A stretch of DNA of 23,972 nt from CAYZED01 sp964477445 (lineage in GTDB: Bacteria; Bacillota; Clostridia; Lutisporales; Lutisporaceae): the NCBI GenBank assembly GCA_964477445.1, contig CAYZED010000031.1, positions 1 to 23,972 on the forward strand, written 5' to 3'. Below, piece after piece: positions 15,145 through 23,293 of this stretch. Both the position numbers and the translations under genes were made by a program. How positions within the stretch are numbered: the stretch's first letter is position 1; every line of letters begins with the position of its first letter. The notes below the pieces were generated by a model. That model did not search any database, was not told the DNA's origin, and worked only from the letters and a program-made list of their open reading frames with translations.

Positions 15145-15621
15145 TTAATCACCTTCCTCCAACATGCTTTCAGGCGATGCTATTTCAATTTCACCATACC
15201 CTTCAAGTTTATTAATCCCATTTGCGCCAAGTACTGTTTTAACCCTAACTATATGTTTGAAATTCCAAGATAAAATAACTTTACATCCACTAGTTGAAGC
15301 TAATGCAATATGAAGTGCATCCTCATAGCACTTTGCAGGAACTATGCCCTCATCAATATATCTTGATGCTAGATTATCAGCTTCATCATCTATTTCTACA
15401 ATTTCGTACTGTATTTGATTCAAAAATTGTTGCAAAAGAGTCCTCTTTGGTTCATAGCACTTGGCAAGTTCAATAATAACTGCCTCAGACAACACTAAAT
15501 CATATAACCCCGCCTTAAAATCCTCCCAAAGCTTTAGAGTTATCTCCATTTTCTCTGGAACGTCCTCTGCTTGTAGGTGGCTCACAACTGATGTTTCAAT
15601 ATATATTTTCAATTTCTTCAT
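15145..15621 (-). CDS. PIN-domain ribonuclease (VapC-like toxin)
   Basis: 158 residues with a PIN fold: KIYIETSVVSHL at the N-terminus (first acidic residue E9), an SEAVIIELAKC helix with the second acidic position, and EDALHIALAS with ED near residues 100-101. The downstream LSWNFKHIV and GANGINKLEGY, then EIEIASPESML, mark a PIN subgroup common in cyanobacteria and clostridia. PIN toxins cleave RNA in a metal-dependent manner; the target here is unknown. GGAG lies 7 nt before the ATG. The gene pairs with the small ORF directly downstream and the cassette is framed by two diverged direct repeats, suggesting acquisition or recombination as a unit. Confidence 0.88.
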   Translation of the reverse strand: MKKLKIYIETSVVSHLQAEDVPEKMEITLKLWEDFKAGLYDLVLSEAVIIELAKCYEPKRTLLQQFLNQIQYEIVEIDDEADNLASRYIDEGIVPAKCYEDALHIALASTSGCKVILSWNFKHIVRVKTVLGANGINKLEGYGEIEIASPESMLEEGD

Positions 15622-15648
15622 TGTAAATCTCCAATCTCGTTCATTTGC

Positions 15649-15723
15649 TTATATATGAGCCAGATCAATAATTTCACCTTTATCTTCTATGGTCTGATAG
15701 CGAATTTCATACTTAGCTACCAT
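15649..15723 (-). CDS. 24-codon mini-ORF in repeat copy B, possible gene remnant
   Basis: Reads MVAKYEIRYQTIEDKG, then EIIDLAHI and a stop, on the minus strand just upstream of the PIN gene. No ribosome binding site is visible. The same start context in copy A is followed by TAG at codon 4. It is either a leader peptide or the preserved 5' end of a lost small gene. Confidence 0.3.
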   Translation of the reverse strand: MVAKYEIRYQTIEDKGEIIDLAHI

Positions 15724-15797
15724 TAAATTTTTTTATGCTAATTATATTATACCGAAAAAACTGAGAGATTAAAACAGAATATTGAATATTTCACACA
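15693..15797. repeat. Direct repeat copy B flanking the PIN cassette
   Basis: Diverged partner of 14831-14937, about 760 bp away in the same orientation. It contains the promoter-like sequence and mini-ORF start on the minus strand, suggesting that the repeats are copies of one promoter region. Confidence 0.85.
15746..15774 (-). promoter_or_regulatory. Candidate promoter for the PIN cassette
   Basis: On the minus strand a consensus TATAAT (15746-15751) is preceded at 17 bp by a weak TTTTAA (15769-15774). It is about 125 bp before the PIN start, with the mini-ORF in between. Confidence 0.4.
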
Positions 15798-15848
15798 TAT
15801 CAGGCTCACACGTATAACTAGTTGTAATCTCTGCGTATTTCTATAAAT

Positions 15849-15890
15849 GAACCTTGCCAAATTTTATTTTTCAGCAAGGTTCGTTTTTTT
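15849..15890 (+). terminator. Hairpin with T7 tract between the PIN cassette and the PH-like gene
   Basis: GAACCTTGC (15849-15857) pairs perfectly with GCAAGGTTC (15874-15882) and T7 follows at 15884-15890 on the plus strand. The adjacent genes are on the minus strand, where the trailing sequence is less T-rich, so it may act in both directions. Confidence 0.6.
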
Positions 15891-15934
15891 ATAGGTAATT
15901 ATAATTCTAAGGAAAACAATTCTTACTCACAGAT

Positions 15935-16441
15935 TCATTGATTCCTGTATTCCCTTTTCGCCTTTCTAACTATTTCGGCTACTTCTTCAGCGTTTTCAAT
16001 ATCGTGAAATTCCATTAACCTTTTCTTGTTATAACCGAAAATGAATATGTAAAGTCCACTATAATTCAAACCTTTTTCATCGTGAAATCTTATCGTCCCT
16101 TCGCCTTTCTTGTCTTTGAAAACTTTAACATATTCAATTTCATTAAGTCTCTTTTCTTGTACTCTATCTTCCAGTTTAAAAGCTTCAGTATATATAATTA
16201 TATTTTTGTTTGTTATAGAATATGATGTTCTCGAATCCTTCCAAACCTTAAATAAAAACCTGCCAATTAACCAATACATAAAAACCGAAAATATGAACAA
16301 TCCCCCATATGAAAATGTATCAAATGCTCCATTTTTTAACAAAATCAAAAATACAATAGAATGTAATGGTAAATATACGAAGTCTGTCTTTGAGAATATT
16401 TTTCTAATTGGTTTTCCAAGCCATATTGTTTTTTCTTCCAT
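15935..16441 (-). CDS. Small two-helix membrane protein with a PH-like domain
   Basis: About 168 residues: an N-terminal EEKTIWLGKPIRKIFSKTD segment, two membrane helices (about 22-65), then a soluble part with SYSITNKNIIIYTE and RLNEIEYVKVFKDKKGEGTI, a pattern typical of bacterial PH-like (bPH/DUF) proteins, ending with an EIVRKAKREY helix. The longest frame starts at a TTG one base after AGGAG; the ATG at 16439-16441 has this site 13 nt upstream and gives the family-like start MEEKTIW. It follows the RHS 3' region by 20 bp on the same strand. Function unknown. Confidence 0.75.
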   Translation of the reverse strand: MEEKTIWLGKPIRKIFSKTDFVYLPLHSIVFLILLKNGAFDTFSYGGLFIFSVFMYWLIGRFLFKVWKDSRTSYSITNKNIIIYTEAFKLEDRVQEKRLNEIEYVKVFKDKKGEGTIRFHDEKGLNYSGLYIFIFGYNKKRLMEFHDIENAEEVAEIVRKAKREYRNQ

Positions 16442-16460
16442 TATATTATTCAAGCTCCTT

Positions 16461-16622
16461 TTATTTTTTTACCATATTTAATAATGGATTACCATAATCA
16501 GGTGTAAACCATGAATTTGTAAATAAAAAGTGAATATCATATTTTGCTGTTGAATAACCTGTTCCAGCCGAAATTCCAAAATGTCCGCCTGAATAACAAA
16601 TTGAAAGATTGAGTTTTCTTAT
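16461..16622 (-). pseudogene. 53-codon in-frame continuation of the RHS gene past TAG
   Basis: After the TAG at 16623-16625 the same frame stays open for 53 codons to a TAA at 16461-16463: IRKLNLSICYSGGHFGIS, then AGTGYSTAKYDIHFLF and TNSWFTPDYG. It contains no plausible start codon near the GGAGG that precedes the TAG, and its alternating small/aromatic pattern continues that before the stop. It is either a decayed end, a readthrough extension or a base-call error. Confidence 0.55.
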
Positions 16623-17986
16623 CTAACCTCCTAATTCCATTCCAAATCCAAGAAAATCTTCTGTAGTCGCATTACCAAGAGCAATGAAATAAGAATCACT
16701 CAATGAAGCCTGTGGTGTACCTATTCCTATACCGAAAGTATAAACCCTTCCTTCACTGCCATTTACATCTTTTAAATCCGAGATAGTATATTCCAGTGCC
16801 CCTTCATCTGCGATATATCCTGTTCTTTGAAATCCACGTGTTGGCAAGTTTGCATAAAGGACACTTGAATTCATATTCTGATTTAATTTTTTCGGTTTAT
16901 TCCCCATAACCGTTGTGATACTAGTTGCAGCCGTGGTTATTTTATTAATTGTCTTGTTATTTTGAATTCTAACATCTGCACTACTTTTTACATCTATGCT
17001 TCCAATTGTACTTGAATTCAGAATAAACCCATTGCTATTTTTGACTGCGACTATCTTATCTATATTACCTTCGTTATTAATAACAAACGAGCTATTTTGA
17101 CCGGTACCAACGGTTTGAATCGTCCCGTCATTTGCTATAATAGTCTTGCTATCTGTTCCTGTATTAACTGTAGTAATTGTTCCACTTGCTGAATTACCAA
17201 TAAACGCCACAGTATCATTCCCTGTATTTATTTCGGCAATTTTACCATCATTAACTATCATTGCAAACGAATTATCCATAGTCACTTTTGCTATTTCATC
17301 ATTATTTACCAACAGTAGATTCGTGCCTGATTTTGTGGTGACAGTTTCAATTGTTTTATTGTTAAGAATTATTACCGAGGAATCCTTTCCTGCTGTAATT
17401 GACTTTATCTCGCCTTCATTTGCAACACAAAGGTTAACATTATTACCCGTACCTACTACTTTAATCTCTCCTTCACTTGAGTTGTAAATTGAGACATTCG
17501 AATTGGTACTAGCATATACCGACCCTATATTCCCATTATTCGTAATATCCGCCTTATCGCCTTTACCAACTTTTAAAGAATCAATTGTTCCACTATTTAT
17601 TACTTTTGAATTCGCACCCAATGACATACTGCTTATCGTCGCACCTTTAAATACCTCATATGTCTGCGGTATCTTATCCAGTTCTTTACCAATTGCCTTC
17701 GCTGTTTTCGCATCACCCATCATAAGTGAAAACATCATGTCTTGTATACTTATTCCATAGTGTCCTGTCGGGTCGCTGTACATCATAGGTTCGTTGCTGC
17801 AGTAAGTGTAAAGGTTTAAGCTCAGTGGGTCACTAGCTTCTCCTGAATAGGTATCTTCCTGCAGGAATCTCGCTGTTGCTGGATCATACATTCTGGAGTT
17901 AAGATAATAGAGTTTTGTTTCTACGTTCCTCTCAGATGTTTGTGTGCAAACATCCTGTCGGACTGCGCGATACAAAGTAATCGCTA
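16623..17986 (-). pseudogene. RHS C-terminal fragment: core end plus beta-solenoid tip
   Basis: The frame opens within a 62-bp insertion and has no credible start of its own. It then shows the end of the RHS-associated core (KLYYLNSRMYDPATARF, LNLYTYCSNEPMMYSDPTGH), the place where polymorphic RHS proteins switch from conserved core to variable tip. The tip is about 13 solenoid repeats (residues 110-357 counted from 17975) and a final region with VYTFGIGIGTP. It lies one frame off from the upstream core because of the insertion. If not translated by frameshifting it is a pseudogene fragment. Confidence 0.8.
16905..17648 (-). repeat. About 13 beta-solenoid repeats of 18-21 residues in the RHS tip
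   Basis: Consensus G-x-I-x-x-V-x-T-G-x-N-S-x-x-x-I-x-N, for example GTIQTVGTGQNSSFVINNE and GEIKSITAGKDSSVIILNN. The regular hydrophobic alternation and Asn ladder indicate a right-handed beta-helix. Repeats are strongly diverged at the DNA level, so this is an old protein-level repeat, unlike the near-identical DNA arrays in the 1.6-9.6 kb interval. Confidence 0.8.
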
Positions 17987-17988
17987 CG
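17927..17988 (-). mobile_element. 62-bp palindromic insertion inside the RHS gene
   Basis: Removing 62 bp joins CAATATG to ACGTAGAAAC and reads GYQYDVETKLYYLNSR, the standard RHS core sequence, in frame. The inserted DNA contains a perfect 8-bp stem GATGTTTG-CACA-CAAACATC (17935-17954) and a 5-bp stem GCGAT...ATCGC. CGTAG occurs at its left end and again at its right flank, a possible target duplication. It introduces a TAG at 17984-17986. Confidence 0.75.
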
Positions 17989-18059
17989 CATATTGATAAC
18001 CTGCGTAAGTTATGTTGTTGTTAAAATCTCCAGTTGAAGTTTGTACATTCCCGAAGGCA
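17984..18059 (-). pseudogene. RHS exon 2 fragment between intron and 62-bp insertion
   Basis: When joined to 19989 it reads YDAFGNVQTSTGDFNNNITY, then AGYQYA and TAG. The first base completes the Asp codon split by the intron. Confidence 0.85.
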
Positions 18060-18132
18060 GTCGAGTAAACGGGGGCGTTACCGCCCCACGCTCCTCACGG
18101 AACCGTGCTTATGGTTTTCCCATACACGGCTC
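18060..18132 (-). ncRNA. Group II intron domains V and VI
   Basis: Domain V is 18100-18132: on the minus strand GAGCCGTG...CACGGTTC with a GAAA tetraloop-like centre and the catalytic AGC near its 5' side; 33 nt against the usual 34. Domain VI follows with a GGGGCG/CGCCCC hairpin, then the 3' splice end. Confidence 0.85.
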
Positions 18133-18147
18133 TTCGCTAAAGTACAT

Positions 18148-19482
18148 TCACAGTTTCTCTATTGCAACTGTTTTAAGAGTGGCGTATATGCTTACCTTTG
18201 TGTATGCCTTCTTAAGTTTATAAAACTCAATCATCCTCCCAAAACTTTCCCACGTCAGCTTATTCCTGTTGCTTCTTTTTCTCAAAGCCTTATACAGAGT
18301 CTTTACAACATATTCTCTCATCTTCTGAATCTGTCTTCCGTTATCAGTCACCCCATAATAATTGAAGTATCCTGTTAATTTTCGATTTAGTTCGCTAATT
18401 AGCCATTTTGGCCTTTCGTGCATATTTTCTTTAATCCATTTCGAAATCTTTTCTGCACTCGCCTTTTTCTTCTTCTTAGCAGTCCTTCTTTTGACTCTAA
18501 ATTTACTGCCGTCAGCACTTCTGCTACAGTAGTGTGTAAATCCAAGAAAATCAAAGGTCGGTGGGTTTCCCCCACCTTTCCCTTTAGAATCGCTCTCTGC
18601 AAATCTTCCAAACATTATTATTTTAGTTTTGTCTTCCGCCAGTTCAAGATTAAATTGCTTCAATCTCAACTTCAATTCTTGTAGGAATTCCTTAGCCTCA
18701 AATTCACTTTCAAAGCAACAAACATAATCATCCGCATAGCGGACAATATGGCTTGCAAATTTGTTATCCTTCTTAACTACTTTTTCGAACCACAAATCGA
18801 GTACATAATGTAAATAAATGTTGGAAATTACTGGAGATATTGGTCCTCCTTGAGGACACCCTTTTAAACTTTGCGTTATCGTCCCATTTTCACTAATTGG
18901 CGTCATTAGTATTCTTTTAACCAATCTTATGAAATTCTTATCGGTAATTTTATGCTCCAGAAATTTAATAATCCATTCGTGACTAACACTACCAAAGAAA
19001 TCTTTTATATCAGCATCCACTACATATCTTATCTTCTTTGTCTCAAGTACATATGTTAGTGCCGCTAGTGCTTGATGGCATCCTCTTTGTCCTCTGAATC
19101 CGTATGAGAATTCCATAAATATGGGCTCATATATTGACGTCAATATCTTTGCTATTGCTGTCTGCACTAACTTATCTTCGTATGCTGGTATTCCTAATGG
19201 TCGCATTTTGTCACTACCAGCTTTTGGTATGTGTACTCGTCTTACTGGTTGCGGTTTATAGCTAAAACTTTTGAGGCTTTCCCATAGTTTGTTTATGTTT
19301 GCTTCAAGATTTATTTCGTATTCTTTCTTGGTTACCTCATCCACTCCCGCAGCTTTATTTGCTCCCATTTCTTTATGGCACATTTTTAGCATTTCAGGAT
19401 TAATTAGATGAATTACATTGTTAAACTGTTCTTTTGGGTTTGCTTTCGATATTTCTGCTATTCTTTCCAGCTTGGTTTTCAC
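18148..19482 (-). CDS. ltrA: Group II intron reverse transcriptase/maturase
   Basis: 444 residues from a GTG at 19480-19482 with AGGTGA at proper spacing; this gives the family-typical start VKTKLERIAEISK. A longer frame back to 19557 lacks a ribosome binding site. Fingers and palm contain KAAGVDEVTKKEYE, YKPQPVRRVHIPK, the FSYGFRGQRGCHQAL block, CPQGGPISPVISNIYLHYVLD and the catalytic YADD. The C-terminal maturase region (GIIM/X) includes WLISELNRKLTGYFNYYGV. It ends without an HNH endonuclease domain, so retrohoming would rely on replication forks or nicks. It should splice the host intron and reverse transcribe it into new targets. Confidence 0.95.
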   Translation of the reverse strand: MKTKLERIAEISKANPKEQFNNVIHLINPEMLKMCHKEMGANKAAGVDEVTKKEYEINLEANINKLWESLKSFSYKPQPVRRVHIPKAGSDKMRPLGIPAYEDKLVQTAIAKILTSIYEPIFMEFSYGFRGQRGCHQALAALTYVLETKKIRYVVDADIKDFFGSVSHEWIIKFLEHKITDKNFIRLVKRILMTPISENGTITQSLKGCPQGGPISPVISNIYLHYVLDLWFEKVVKKDNKFASHIVRYADDYVCCFESEFEAKEFLQELKLRLKQFNLELAEDKTKIIMFGRFAESDSKGKGGGNPPTFDFLGFTHYCSRSADGSKFRVKRRTAKKKKKASAEKISKWIKENMHERPKWLISELNRKLTGYFNYYGVTDNGRQIQKMREYVVKTLYKALRKRSNRNKLTWESFGRMIEFYKLKKAYTKVSIYATLKTVAIEKL

Positions 19483-19988
19483 TTCAATTTTCACCTGCCT
19501 CTGCGTACAGGAAGTGTTTCCCTGTAAGATTGTTCTTTGCGCTCTCGCCCTTCCCATCCACGGTGGTTAGCCGCTTCATCGGTACTATGACGGAGTCCGA
19601 CTCCCTGCACTTCTTCGGTTTGTCTTGCTTTGTTCAAGCTTTGATTTCTCCTACCACCTTTGTGTGGAATCGCAGGGTCTCCCAAGTTCCTAGCAACTTC
19701 ATTTGTAAACATGCAACGGTCTCTGACTCCGGGGTGCAGTTTTATTCTTGCCTTATCGAATAAAACCGTGTTGTCTTCGGCCTCTACGAAAAACCTCGAC
19801 CATTCCCAAATTCCTACGTTTCGGAGCTCAATCCCTTCACTTGCGTTGTAGCCTGCTTACTCCCGCGGTCTTGCAACCAGTCATGCTGTTACCATCATGC
19901 CCGTAGACCTACAGTAATGGGGCGGTGGCTAGCCTTTTCCCATGTCGGACTTTCACCGACTGAAATTGCCAAGCTTCGCTTGGCGCAC

Positions 19989-22900
19989 TCGTAGCTATAC
20001 AAAGTTTTATGTTCTACTGAAGTGCCTCCAGTTACAGTTACTTTAGCGCAAAGAAGTCTATTTAATTCATCAAAAGTATTTTCTTTTACGGTTCCTTTTC
20101 CATCAACTTCGTAACGTATATTCCCATTTTTATCATATTTCACGGAATTGGTTATGCCTTGTCCACCTGCTGCATTTTGCTGAGTGTGTGAAAGCTCGCG
20201 ACCTAGGTTGTCGTATGAATATAGTTCTACTGTTCCAACAGTATTTTTCTCCCACACCAAATTTCCAACACTATTATACTGATAACTTACAGTATTCGCA
20301 GGCATTGTGGAATCGCCAGGACTAATTACAGTTCTAACTTCCCCAAACCCATTATATGAAAACTGCGTTACATTCAGTTTTCCGTCAGTTTGAGTTAGGA
20401 TTTTTCCAGTTAAATCATATGTAGCTTGATTCACAATATCTTGCGCAGCGCCGGAATTTAAGGCAATTGTGGTTTTTGTAAGATTTCCAGCATCATCATA
20501 AAAATACCTAGTTACATGTCCTTTAGCATTCGTTTCTGAGACCGTTCGGCCTATACCGTCATAAGAATAGAGAGTAGTATATGTCAATCCCTTATCTTTT
20601 GAAGCTGCGTCAGTCACTTTTATAACTTGATTTGCCTTATTATATTCATATTCTGTTCCATATCCATTGTCAATTTTTGCTAGATCTGTTCCTGAAGCAG
20701 TACTATATGATTTTCCATCGGTTTTCTTTATAACATTCCCATTTGCATCATATTTCATGTTCTCTACATTCGCAGAAACCCATTGTAGCGAAACTGTATC
20801 ATAATAGTTTTCTATTTTTGATATCAGCCTTCCCATTTTATCGTATAAATATTCTGTTCTGTTCATCTGTGTTAAGGTTTTTGCTGAATCATAATGCTTT
20901 GGTGTTACGTCTGCAATTTTTCTACCTGCAAAATCATAATAGAATGCAAGCACCCCATTTTTAGGGTTAGTAGTTTTTATTAGAAGACCTCTAGGATTAT
21001 AAGTATTTGTTGTTAGGTTACCCTTTGCATCAGTGGAAGTGATTACTTTCCCATTCCAATCATAAGTTGCAGAATTAGCCACCGTAACAAGTGTGCCTGT
21101 TTCATCTTGACATAGGACAGATTTGGATAGCTGTCTATCCATATTATCATATGTATAGTTGGTCGAAATATTGTTCGCGTCTATAGCCTTTGTTACGTTT
21201 CCATTTTTATCATATTCCAGAGTGCTTGTTTTGACAATATCATTTGCACTACTAAAAGTATTAGGATATAAATCTCCATCTTTAACATGAATTTTTATTT
21301 GAGTAGGCTTTCCAAATTCATTATTAACATATTCTGTTACATTTTTCTCAGTTACACTAGTATAAACTTCTTTTTTGTTTACAATGCCATTATCATCATA
21401 AAAATAGGCAATTTTTCTTCCAGCTGAATCAGTTTCTGTTTTAACTTTTCCGTTTAGATAATAATCATAGTATTTTATTACGCATTCAGTCGATAATGGA
21501 ACACTATTGAGAGCTACTAAATTTTTACCTGATCGCTCTTCTTTGATTTTACTGGCTTTATCATATACATAACCAGAATAATTATATTGTGTGGAAGTGT
21601 TAGGAACCCACTTCGCCACGAGTCGGTCAAAACCATCATATGAATAATAGGTAGTATTCCCTCTGCCATCTACCGTAGTGGCAAGAGTACCATTTGGGTT
21701 ATATGTGCTTATATTTGTAGTTCCATCAGCATTGGTTACATTAACTACTCTGTCCGCAAAATCCTTTTCAACAATCGAAGTCGCTAAATCATTAGCTGTA
21801 GTTGAGCAATATTCTATCGTTGTAATTTTATCATTCTTATTTGGTAATATATCATATGCAAAATCTTTTAAAGTAATAGCGGCTTGTCCATCGGCATCTT
21901 TAAACTGGATTTTCTTAACCCTATTCATTACATCATATTCATAAAGATAAATAGAGAGGTTATCCTTAGTTTCTGATGACATGTTCCCATAATCATCATA
22001 ACCATAAATAGTCGTCTTACCGCATGGATCCTTTACTTGAGCTAATTTCCCATTTGGCAAATAAGAATATCTATATCCAGCATTGGCATCTGAGTATTGG
22101 TTGGTTGTGCCTGTGAGCGTGTCTTTTGTGGAATCATATAGATTTGCAGAAATTTCTTGAATCTTTCTTCCATTCGAATCGTAAAGAGTTCTACTAACTT
22201 CTTTTTCGACCGTTCCAACAAAGACTTTTGTCCTAGCCAAATTCCCATTTTTATCGTATTCAAATGTAGTTTTTACATTACCAGGAGTAGTTTCGCTAGT
22301 TTTCCAGCCCTGTGTATTATAGGTGAAAGTTGTGATTTTATTTTCTGCATCTTTTATGGAATTTATATTCCCAAAAGTATCATAAGTGTAGGTAGTTACA
22401 TTTCCTTCTGGATCAGTAGAAGTTTTAACTAGCCCTTTTACTAAATAACCATTGGTGATTCTTTCTGCTTCGGTAAAATAAGTATAGCTAGTTATTGAGT
22501 AATTCGCGGGATTGGAAGTTCCTTCTGTATAGTTATCTGTTCCATTGAGAGGTTTTACTTTTTTTGTCAGATTTGTTTCATTATCATATACATAAATGGT
22601 CCTTTTTTCTGATTCATCAATTTTATTAATAAGGTTATTCTTAGTGTCATATGAATAATGAATATCTGTGCTGTCTGGATTTATTTGTCTTGTTATATTA
22701 CCATTGGCATCTCTTTCATATTGTGTTATAAACCCATTCCTATCAGTGATTTTCTTTTCTTCACTATAAATATTGAGTTCGTATTCAACAATGGTATTTT
22801 TGAGTCCGGGATCCTTTGAATTTTTAATATTATAATTTAAATCATACTCTTTAATAACTTGTCTTCCTGCTGTATCTGTAATTGTTCCAATCTTAGTCGC

Positions 22901-23098
22901 AAAAACATATGTTACAGTAAAAATATTCCCAAACTCATCTTTGATCTGAGTCGCTCTGTGGGCATTGGCATGATCATATGTCACTTTTTCAACTAGATCA
23001 TTAGTATGATTTCGGTACTCAATTAAATACCATTTGCTATCGTTAGTTTCATAAACATAATTTTTTTCATTTCCTTCTGGGTTTTTTACTTTTGTTAA
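19989..23098 (-). pseudogene. RHS/YD-repeat protein, N-terminal core fragment (exon 1)
   Basis: Over 1000 codons of YD repeats (YxYDxxGxL/I), such as TYTYDTFGNINSIKDAENK and YYSYDGFDRLVAKW, ending KTLYSYD across the intron. YD repeats form the hollow shell that encloses a C-terminal tip in RHS/teneurin-like proteins. The longest ATG frame begins at 22984, but recognisable RHS coding continues upstream (KVKNPEGNEKNYVYETND) to about 23095, where three in-frame TAA codons abut an IS1380-type element. The true 5' end, including any signal or anchoring region, is therefore missing. Some 30 codons after 19989 in the open frame are intron sequence, not protein. Confidence 0.9.
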
Positions 23099-23179
23099 TT
23101 ATTATTACCTAGATTCTACGTCAGCACTTTAAAAAGCACACTCAAAGCCTTGATAAATATTCGTTCCTTCGAAATTCTG

Positions 23180-23200
23180 CTTTCACCCATTGGGTGAAAG
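23180..23200. repeat. Perfect 10-bp hairpin upstream of the transposase
   Basis: CTTTCACCCA and TGGGTGAAAG flank a single T. It is about 95 bp before the transposase ATG, without a T tract. Such structures in insertion-sequence leaders often limit expression from outside promoters. Confidence 0.6.
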
Positions 23201-23293
23201 AAAAACGCTCGAAAATGTGTTGAATTATCAGCTTTTATGACTCAATATATGCTAAAATAGTAGTAAGAAAAGTAGTAAAAAGGGGTTCCGATT

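Larger units (their letters stand above)
18060..19988 (-). mobile_element. Group II intron, 1929 bp, inserted in the RHS gene
   Basis: The 5' end is GTGCG (19984-19988) after the exon sequence AGCTACGA; the 3' end is TTTACTCGAC, with the last C at 18060. Excision joins TAC-GA to T-GCC, restoring YSYDAFGN in frame, the expected RHS core. Domain V and VI are recognisable before the 3' end and a reverse transcriptase/maturase is encoded in domain IV. Candidate exon-binding sequences: TCGTAG at 19784-19789 (complement of exon CTACGA, 19989-19994) and TACAAA at 19702-19707 (complement of exon TTTGTA, 19998-20003). Their order is reversed relative to Ll.LtrB, so at least one is uncertain. Confidence 0.93.

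Noticed and set aside
15705..15715. TTAGCTA in the PIN-flanking repeats as another copy of the TTAGCTAA operator
   Set aside because: Only a partial match, not palindromic there, and unrelated to a Phd gene; probably coincidence in AT-rich DNA.
19434..19763. Plus-strand ORF of 109 codons
   Set aside because: Lies over structured group II intron RNA domains on the opposite strand.
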